Positions 55,807 through 64,000 of a DNA stretch of 64,000 nt are shown here, in pieces. Under the pieces are notes generated by a model. That model saw nothing but the letters and a program-made list of their open reading frames with translations, searched no databases and was not told the origin of the DNA. The translations under genes were made by a program, and so were the position numbers. Source of the stretch: Hyperoplus lanceolatus (lineage: Eukaryota; Chordata; Actinopteri; Uranoscopiformes; Ammodytidae); the NCBI GenBank assembly GCA_026929865.2, contig CM049408.1, forward strand, positions 24,001,001 to 24,065,000, read 5' to 3'. Numbering within the stretch: the stretch's first letter is position 1; each line of letters starts with the position of its first letter.

Positions 55807-57769
55807 AATTCCACCATAAACTGGTATTAGTTTCCAATGCTGACTCCCACACAGACGGACAAACACTAAACCTTTTTCCAAGACAGGCTTTTTGCTTTCC
55901 CCCCATACAGTGTTTGCTATTGCGGAAACTTTGCTGTCATGCTTCCTTCCCTCCCTGGCTTTAAAATTAGCAAGTGCATTGCTTATCTATGTGGGACATA
56001 GCACTGGGAAACAGGGCTGTTTCCTTTTGCATCATTTCCTTAGGATCAATACTTTTCAACAATGGCATCATTGGCCTGAAAGAAGCCTGTTTTTTGTAAT
56101 GTGTGTTGCAACTACAAATCTTTTTTTCCTTCTAAACATGGATCTCCAAGGTTTAGTCGTAAAAAGTATTGTCAATGTTTTTCTGGAAAGGCTAAAACAT
56201 GCAAATCTAACCATCCACGTACAGAGTCTGCAGGCTATCAAGCTCTCAGTCTCAATGGGGATTTCCTTCAATTGTTGCGCTGTTCCCACTTCACTTCTGT
56301 CCTCAGAGTTAACAGGCTGACATTACCACAACCCAGCTGATGAAATACACATGTACAATCATTACCCCTCTATACATCAACAGATTAATACTTTTCATAA
56401 GACTGCATCAAAGCAGTGGTCATTGTTGTTCACCCTCCTGGGAGAGGGACCCATAATCGTTTGCTCTTTCTGAGATTACACCCATTTTCCCCATGGTATA
56501 TGCTTGTTTGCAGAAGTTTTTCCAAATCCGAATCAAGGGTCTAAGGGCAGAGGGGATTGTAGTCCGCACACACTGTAAAAGCCCTTTAGGGATTTTTTTT
56601 TGTGATATCGAGCTCTATAAGTGAAAATGACTTGAATTAATATAATATTGTATATGCACTGTTATATGATTATATTTCCTAAACCATCTTTGAACAATGC
56701 TATGAAAGAAGAGGCCATAGTGAAGGTTTTATATTCTGAAAATTCTCTAGAAATTTGGTTGACATTCAAATCTCAAAAATGTCCAACAGATGGCGCTGAA
56801 GTACATGCAACGAAGATTCTTTCAGTGAGTCTGCTGCTCTGAGTACCTCACCTTCATGGTCTGCATTATACAGTACTAGACATCATGCAAAATATATAAT
56901 AATCTAGCTGCAGTCTTGCATTGGTGTGAAGTTTTCTAATTAACGTTCTAAGCGTGAAGGAGCAAGTAAATATTTACTGTTTTATCACTTTATTATAAGA
57001 CATGGAGTTTTGAAGTCAAAATTTTCATGGAAATTAGCAAGTAGTTTCCAGTAAATCTCAAAAATGTATATACAAACTTAAATATATGCAGCACTGTGTC
57101 TTTTCGTATACTTCATCATGTTTTTTTTAAAATTACATAATAGAGAGCCACCAGCTGGTATGTAGAGGCCTATACCTTGGCCTTTAGACAAGAAAAGATA
57201 AAAGGGAGTCACCTGCCAAATTATAGGTCAGCTCCTCACACTGAATTCAAGCTTTCTCTCAAAGATTACAAATGTAATGTTGCCAATATTTTATTTGTTC
57301 AGTCAGTGTTCTCCGAGTTGGAGGGCAGAAACATACCATTTACGATAACTTTAAGAACTTCTGGCTACTGACTTTTTTTCAGGATCTTTATTTTCAGAAT
57401 TTTGAAATCTTAAGAATAACCTCAAAACCTTTCATTTTTTGTTGATAAAATGTAATATGGGGTTTGAAAATGCTAGAAAGTAATAACTGCAGACTTGCTG
57501 ACTTACCAGAGGGTGATCATGTGACTCTTCATTAATGACTTAACTGGATTGTGGTCCAGATGGTCTGCAGCCCATTTTCCCCCCTTTCCATTGGAGGAGT
57601 CTTCCTGATTAATTAAAGAGCGAGCTAAAAAGACAAAGCAAGTGTTGTGCTGGAGGAGGATTTTCCATAGTCTGAAAACATCAAACTTGTTCTCGGCAAA
57701 TAGGCTACCTGATCAATAAAGCAATAGTAGGCTAAATGATTTATTAATCAATAATAGATAGTATCTTAT

Positions 57770-57862
<93 letters not shown>

Positions 57863-58200
57863 TCATTTTGTAACCGACTTTAAGCATGATTTATGTTGCT
57901 CATATTGTTATACTTTAACTCAAGTCTAATGTAAGTGTAACTGATTATTTTTCAATGTTTCTTTTACCAAAATAAAAGTTACATCCAACCATCTAGGTCT
58001 AGGCTACTTTGGAAACAGAGGGAGAGAGAGGGGGGGACCCGGAATTCCTCTCTGGTCAACCAAATGAATGAACCCTTTTGTCCCTTAAAATTAGGAGGAC
58101 AGAAACACATTTTCGAACCCGAGCTCTTGCCTACTGGGCTACTACTGTAGTCTGTGCTGTTCGCGTGCCGCTCTTATTTTTGCAGTGAAACTCCACTTCA
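55807..58200. other. Intergenic region between MYCT1 and SYNE1
   Basis: No coding exon found. Contains the MYCT1 promoter side near 55850 and a CTAT microsatellite at 57771-57862. A CNE could exist here but cannot be judged without comparison. Confidence 0.4.
57771..57862 (+). repeat. CTAT tetranucleotide microsatellite
   Basis: About 23 uninterrupted CTAT units; the reverse complement class of the GATA array at 6312-6430. Confidence 0.95.
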
Positions 58201-58304
58201 CCAATAGCCGCCATGTTTCATTTTCGCCGTAACCATTGGCAACCAGGCAACACCAAGACACTTCCTCTGTCAAGTTATCATGCTCTGCTGCAGCCCCGAA
58301 AGCG
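58190..58304 (+). promoter_or_regulatory. syne1: Likely SYNE1 promoter and possible non-coding first exon
   Basis: A CpG-containing patch in AT-rich DNA has CCAAT (58201), a YY1-like GCCGCCATG (58208-58216) and a consensus X-box (58229-58243). A donor-like AGCG/GTGAGA at 58304/58305 could splice to the strong acceptor TCCCTTGCAG at 59706. The region is about 1.6 kb upstream of the SYNE1 ATG. Inferred from motifs only. Confidence 0.4.
58229..58243 (+). promoter_or_regulatory. Consensus X-box (RFX) motif
   Basis: GTAACCATTGGCAAC fits GTNRCC-N3-RGYAAC at every defined position. A further GGCAAC follows directly at 58248. RFX-family binding is likely if the site is open. Confidence 0.6.
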
Positions 58305-59706
58305 GTGAGATGTAATTTCAAATGCTATGGTCAAATCGCGCAACTTTTGATTTTAATGATAGTGGGATGATGTGCATGCTTGTTGTGTTACTAGGCTCCT
58401 GTTTATTATTTCAGGCCTATTGTTTCGAGCTGCTTCTTATTTGAGTTTGTGGAGTTTTTATCAACTTCCTCTCTTGTTAAAACTGTTCGGCGCGTACACA
58501 CCCGGCCTGCCTCCCCTCCATTCAAATAGCTATACAGGTACCAGCATTTTATTTCATATATTGTAGCCTACTTAACCGCTAAATAACTTTAATAAAACCT
58601 ATAGGCTACTCTAATATAACAGTCGTAGGCTAACATGTTAGGGCAAATATTTGTGTTAACTCGAATACTTCCTTGGACAGGTTTACACATTTTCTCACGC
58701 GACAATTTAACTTCCTTTTTGATGGTCCTTCAAGGGCTAATAGCTTTAAAAGTTGCAGAACGAGTCAAAAAGAGATACAGTTTCATATTAAAAACATTAG
58801 GCCTAGGCTATTACACAAGTTACACTATTCACAAACCATTGTATTTGAATATAGGCCTAATGTAGCCTATGGTTTGTTGGCCAGTAGGCTAATTGATAGC
58901 ATTGTGTTTTAATGTAAGCTTATCTTTGTTATCTATGTGCAGCAGTAGTAGACCTAGATGTCTATTTATATTTATGTCATCCTGTAACGTAATGTTCTTG
59001 GCTTTTTTTAGAGAGAGATAATAACCAAATACAGGCAAATGCCTTATATGTGTCAGCACAATTGGCCAATAAAGTTGATTCTGAGTCTGTAAAATTACTT
59101 TCATTTTCATGGATTGCAATGAATTGCAATTAATTGAATGATAACAAACAGAAATGTGCTAATGTGTAGAATTTGATAATGTGATTGCCTGTTCTTTAAC
59201 ACTCGTAGCCTTTGATAGGATAAGGTAACAGACGATAATTTGATTCACAATACACCATTCTTCCTTGGGAATAAAAGCGCAGGTGTAACTAATAACATTA
59301 ACAATGCATGCACAACACCACGACCTTGAACCTGAAGCAGCTCGATTGTTAATTAATTGTATTATTTGCACCTGTGCTTTTTACTGTAACATGTCAAAAT
59401 TTATTTTCTGTGAAAAAAGCCTTAAAGGATGTCCACACATCCTCTTTTGTCACCATACATATTACTTAGCAAGTAGATCCTTTCTTGTGATATTTAGTGA
59501 CAAAACTACTGTATAAATTAGACTGGCTATTGTTTGGTGTCCTAGTATGTAAAGCAGTTCACTTTTATTCATGCATTTAAAACTCAATTAAAGCAGAAGT
59601 GGTTTACTCATTAAAATGGTGAGCAAAATAGCCTAGTAAAAAAAATATCTTGATAATAGGTGTGGCCTCATTTGAAACCCAGCTAACATACTTCTCTCCC
59701 TTGCAG

Positions 59707-59922
59707 GCGACAAATGGGAGAAGTGCTTCTATGCAGTAAACCTGCTTGTCCCTGCATGAAAACTGAGATTCAATTGGACCTGGTCCTGCAGTGAAATTAG
59801 ACAGTGAGAGAGAGGGAGGGAAGGAGGGGTAGAGGGGATGTCCCACTCAGGACAGTTGTGAAGGATTCTATAGTCTCTCAGCATCAGTGACCCACCTCGT
59901 CACACAGCTGCGGCGAGACGAC
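59707..59922 (+). other. syne1: SYNE1 5' UTR
   Basis: Begins after the acceptor CTCTCCCTTGCAG and runs to the ATG at 59923. Includes a GAGAGAGAGGGAGGGA purine tract. Upstream ATGs are present, so leaky scanning or reinitiation may occur. Confidence 0.5.
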
Positions 59923-59986
59923 ATGGCGTCTCCAAGGCAGTACGGTCGATCTTCGGACATTGCCAATGTGATGCAAAAACTGCAAG
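59923..59986 (+). CDS. syne1: SYNE1 (nesprin-1), first coding exon; gene continues beyond window
   Basis: Nesprin-1 is a giant spectrin-repeat protein that links nuclear envelope SUN proteins to actin through N-terminal calponin-homology domains. This exon encodes MASPRQYGRSSDIANVMQKL plus Q and one base of the next codon (phase 1). The block DIANVMQ-LQ and the phase match the human N-terminus, where the next residues are acidic and lead into the first CH domain. The donor is CAAG/GTAAGT. The next exon lies beyond 64000, so the first coding intron exceeds 4.0 kb. Opposite to MYCT1, as in mammals. Confidence 0.85.
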
Positions 59987-62900
59987 GTAAGTGTCACTCT
60001 TTTGCTCAGATGGTTTAAAACGGACTAAACAGCATTGTCTCCTCTGGCGCTGCTGCACTGTAATATTGTGCTGATTCAATGCCTGGGCTGCGTGCCCATC
60101 TGAAGTTTGCCAGCTTTTACAAGGCAGGATGCTCACACACACATGTGTACCGAAACACATGCATACCTATGCATAACTACACAAAAAAAAGGATTTAGGC
60201 GTACAGTTTTATACTTTACCTGATTGCTTACCAGGATTATTAAAATGGGATATCCTTACAGTTAATGGTCTATCAGTTCCCTGTGCCCCTCATTTTTCAT
60301 ATCTCTCTGCATTGTGTTGCTGGTGAAGGCTGAAAGAGTTAGAACATTGCAATGTGAAGTATGTTCATGCACACTTGTAGCTTTTGAAAGCATAATAGAA
60401 TCACACGTTAAGTGGGTAATTTTGTCACCAGGTTAATTTTTTCCAAGATGGCACATAATCTTATTTGGAATTATATGAAGATGATTATACATTCTTGTGA
60501 TACCTTGTGACCAAACTTGTAAAAATACAGTTTGTTTGGTGCCCTGGATGTTGTAATTAAGAAGTTATTTATAAGAACCTTTATTCCGTGAATATTGTGA
60601 AGCTCCTTACTAGGTCAGATCTCTTTTGCCGCTACATGGAATTTTGGTGAATTAAGTTTTGTTGTATTGTTTTATCAGTACAATGAAAATAAAGTATCTC
60701 ATCTAATCTAATCTTATCTTATTGTTTTGCATCAGTTAGTCTTCCATTATTTTAATTATTATTAATCCAAAGCTGTTGCAAAGAGGCATGCATTTTCAAG
60801 TCATCTCGTCCTCAGTAAAACAAATCTTAATGTTACAGTTAAAGTTTTGGTCAGGTAGGCCAAGGATCATAAGGAGCATTTAATCTGGTCAGAGTCTTGA
60901 TATGGGATATTACAGTAAGTCACAACAACTGTGGCTACATGAATGCACTGAACCAGACCAAAACCTGACACCCTTTCTGCCCTTGGTAAGAGAATGGATC
61001 GATAGCAGGAGTCTCTTTTTGTTGGTGCCCCCCTTTTGTTACAAGGGCATTAGGCAGCTAACATCACTACCCAAGTCTGGTTGATCCTGGCATTCGCTTT
61101 GACTCATTTAAGATGTATTTTTGGATATACAGTTTACTCGGAAACTTAACACATTATGGCTTGTTACCATAGTGACTGTGATGAAACCTATGTCTGTGGT
61201 TGCGCCAATGATGCCCAGTTCCGGCTTTACAGACACTTGGTTTCCTGTGTTCTGCAAAGCTATTGCCATTAATTTTTTATCAATGTGTATTTAAAGCACA
61301 ATGTTGGTGAAATATGTCATGACAAAAAACACCTGCCATTTTAGAGATATAATTCATCGGTTGCGCAGACATTCCTTTGACATGAAATACTTTATAACTT
61401 GCTCCAAGTGCATTAAAGCATGTTAGGGCTCCATAGGTAGATATCTTGTAAATGCGGTAGTGTAACTGATAAACACAAACAGTTAACAAAAAATTGTCAT
61501 AATAGCTCCATGTTTCTTTCTGACATATCTCCCAAAATCATAAAATTCAGGCACCTTCAATACTGTCTGGTTGAAAAACTGCTCAACAGCGCACAAATGG
61601 CATCATTTGCAATGCAAAAATCATTGTTGTGTGGTTCTTGTCAGGAAGTGGAATCTGTCACATCTGGAAGAAATGACTGTGCCAATGGTTTTAAGTGCTC
61701 TAGATGGCAGGCAGCAAGGTAGTCGGAGCTAGTTTTTTTTCGCTGGTAATCAAACACAACTTCCTGTCGTAAAAGGCATCCTGCAGAAAGGGTTACTGCA
61801 GACTGGAGCAACAGTCCATCTGGGTGGATGAATTATTGACACCAGAAAAACACTATTCTTGTGAATACTGATTATCCTTGCAGTGTTGTTTGTAGTCGCC
61901 TGCAGCATTGTGTATTTTTAATGAATTTGTGAAGAAACCCCCTTAACTTGTGAAAAACTAATCTTTGGGAAAATACTTGTTTCAACTTGTTGCAGGCACC
62001 TTGCTACAGTAGTGTTTTTATCTGTTTTATTTCAGTGCCATAAGACCGTAGCTACAACTTGCAGCCTCAAATGCCCCCAGTGTAAAATCGATGTCTGATG
62101 GTTGCTAGGAGGTGTGCATGACAAGTGTGTTGCTGTCATTATGCCTGGGCTCCTGTGGGTTTCTTGTGGGTTTCACTCTAGTTTAGAGACCGTGTGTCAA
62201 ACAGGATATGAAGAAATGCAGCGGGTGATGGGTTTGTGGTGACGTCTAATCAGATATAAGCCTATTTTTGTTCTATGATTTCCAATAAATTAAATAAATG
62301 CAAACGGTTGGATGTTTTTAGCCTATTTGCTTCCTTACATGAGTCATCAGTCCAAAGATCAATTTAAAATGATATAAAAACTGAGACACAGGAAATCCTA
62401 AAAAATCGAGGAAACTTAATGTAAATGTTTTGAAAAAATGTAGCTTGAAAAAAATTACTGAAACCATTAATCAATCATCACAAAAGTTACATTAATGTTC
62501 TTTCCATTAATCAAAAAAAAATGTCAGCTCTGAAAATCACCCTTTTTGATGAAATACCTTCCTCTGCTATTAGCACAACATTGCATTATTGTTGTAAAAT
62601 ATCACAGCTAATCGATGGTAGAGTAAACCCATTCTTAGAAATCTGTGTTCACCGTGGGTGTGGACTGTGGCGTATCGCCTAGTTTCAGTTGGAGTAAAAG
62701 TAAAAAAGGGAAAGACAAGCATGCATGTTGTCAGCTGTAAGAGATGCTTCTACTCTACATTGTCAGTAACAGCTGCCAGGCACTGCCATCACTACATTGA
62801 TATGATCTCATGAACAGAGGGCCTCATTCACAATCACACTCTATGCTAAGCCCAGCAGGCTCAGATTGTTTTTGATACTTATTATTGCAGATGAGATTGG

Positions 62901-64000
62901 TTTGAAAATAAATATATCTTATATTTTGGGGACTCTGCATTTGTTATCAATATTTTTGAATATTAGATTACAGTAAACTCATGTTGTTTTGTTGACCCGG
63001 AAACCATTATTGAGTAAGTTATAAATCCTCACGGTACAGCATCTCAGAATGGACAGCCAGCAAATCATTCCTTGTCCTGCCAGATTGTTGTTTGCGGAGC
63101 TAAAGTAGGGCTCCTGCTCTCAACTAAATGGAACAACAAAGTAGTGAGAGGCCTTTTACAGTGTTCCCAGGTGACCATCACAAGCCAATGAAGCCAAGCA
63201 CCTACAGCAAAGTATTGCCAAAGGTATCATCTGTCCTAAGATCACATTAAGTACTTCCACTCACGTGAATTGCAGAAGCTTTAGTGGCTGGATACTCTGC
63301 GTTGTTGTCCACTTTTAATTGCCACTTAGCTACTAGTACTATGCTAAGCTTAATTAAATCAGTTGAAGATGACATAATTAGTCAATGGTGGGGAGCTGTT
63401 TCATAAGCATTTCATGCTTGACAGAGTTTGTTTATCTAGATCTGACCTACATACATACACCTTATTACACAGACTGTGTTCAGGACTCTGGACAGCTCCT
63501 CAATAGCTACAGTAGATGGATTTGTATGGCAGCTGGAATAACATGAAAACTACAACAGGAAGGCTGGAGGTTGAACCTCAACACTTGTGTGTCTTCTCCC
63601 GGTCGACCTTACTTGTTTCCAATAGCTTTCAACCACTTCTTGTGGACTTGCTCCTGGATAGGGTGGCTCAGTCTATGAAGCAAACAAGTTGGACCTTGTT
63701 TTGGGAATTGCTTTGTCATACTGCTATTTTCCATTATCAAGAATGAACTTTCAAGCTCTAAATGTTACTTAAATGGCAGAGGTCAGCTGAATGTGCATTT
63801 CAGGACTTTGGCTTATTTTGTTGAGTGAAAAAAACTAGCTACATAGAAAAACAGTTTCATATATCTTATCTAAGGTCACCAAAACCTATTGTTTCGGTAT
63901 CAGAACCTAAATGCGGGAATTGGCACTAGTAATGAACATTTTCCATGTGTATCTTGCCCTAGTTGCCTCTGGTGGAAACAAAAACACATGACTTCCTTTG
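59987..64000 (+). other. syne1: SYNE1 first coding intron (partial)
   Basis: No second coding exon (CH-domain start) was found before the window ends. Contains a retroelement-like tail at 60675-60722. Otherwise AT-rich, with nothing recognised; short frames look random. Confidence 0.55.
60675..60722 (+). repeat. Retroelement-tail-like sequence
   Basis: AGTACAATGAAAATAAAGTA followed by repeated ATCT units; related to 9747-9783. Probably the 3' end of a truncated LINE or SINE. Confidence 0.4.

Noticed and set aside
60902..61722. Short plus-strand frames in the SYNE1 intron as its second coding exon
   Set aside because: None encodes a CH-domain start and none has the required phase-1 acceptor.

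Overview
The window is nuclear DNA from a vertebrate, almost certainly a teleost fish. Multi-exon genes with canonical GT/AG introns encode clear orthologues of human chromosome 6q genes. Introns are short, and intergenic DNA carries fish-type MITEs, hAT and TTAA-flanked DNA transposons and long tetranucleotide microsatellites. Nothing bacterial, plasmid-like, CRISPR-like or viral was seen. All exon models below were built by hand from splice signals, reading phase and remembered family sequence; no alignment was run.

Layout, left to right. (1) 1-5.3 kb: a minus-strand, exon-like series (858-3126) encoding a protein I do not recognise, then AT-rich intergenic DNA with a dispersed repeat. (2) 5.3-11.8 kb, plus strand: MAP7 (ensconsin), 15 coding exons, apparently complete. 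(3) 11.9-16.5 kb, minus strand: a VAC8-like armadillo-repeat gene, tail-to-tail with MAP7. (4) 16.5-17.5 kb: a head-to-head intergenic region shared with AHI1, carrying an X-box-like RFX motif. (5) 17.5-28.8 kb, plus strand: AHI1 (jouberin), about 26 coding exons ending in WD40 and SH3 regions; one intron holds a 1.86 kb transposon. (6) 31.4-37.7 kb, minus strand: SLC18B1 (vesicular polyamine transporter), 14 coding exons. (7) 40.2-49.6 kb, minus strand: TULP4, 14 coding exons, one of them 3.3 kb with a large Gln/His-rich insertion. (8) 54.2-55.8 kb, minus strand: MYCT1, two coding exons. (9) 58.2-64 kb, plus strand: the 5' end of SYNE1 (nesprin-1): a possible non-coding first exon with a consensus X-box, the first coding exon, then intron to the window edge.

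AHI1, SYNE1 and possibly the armadillo gene relate to cilia, cytoskeleton or the nuclear envelope, and MAP7 to microtubules, but the genes are not an operon. The neighbourhood reflects conserved chromosomal synteny. MYCT1/SYNE1 divergence matches the mammalian arrangement, while SLC18B1 and TULP4 lie at other 6q positions in human. The most unusual items are the unrecognised left-hand gene, the TULP4 Gln/His expansion, the two RFX-like sites at promoters, and four intact-ended DNA transposons whose target-site duplications can be read directly.
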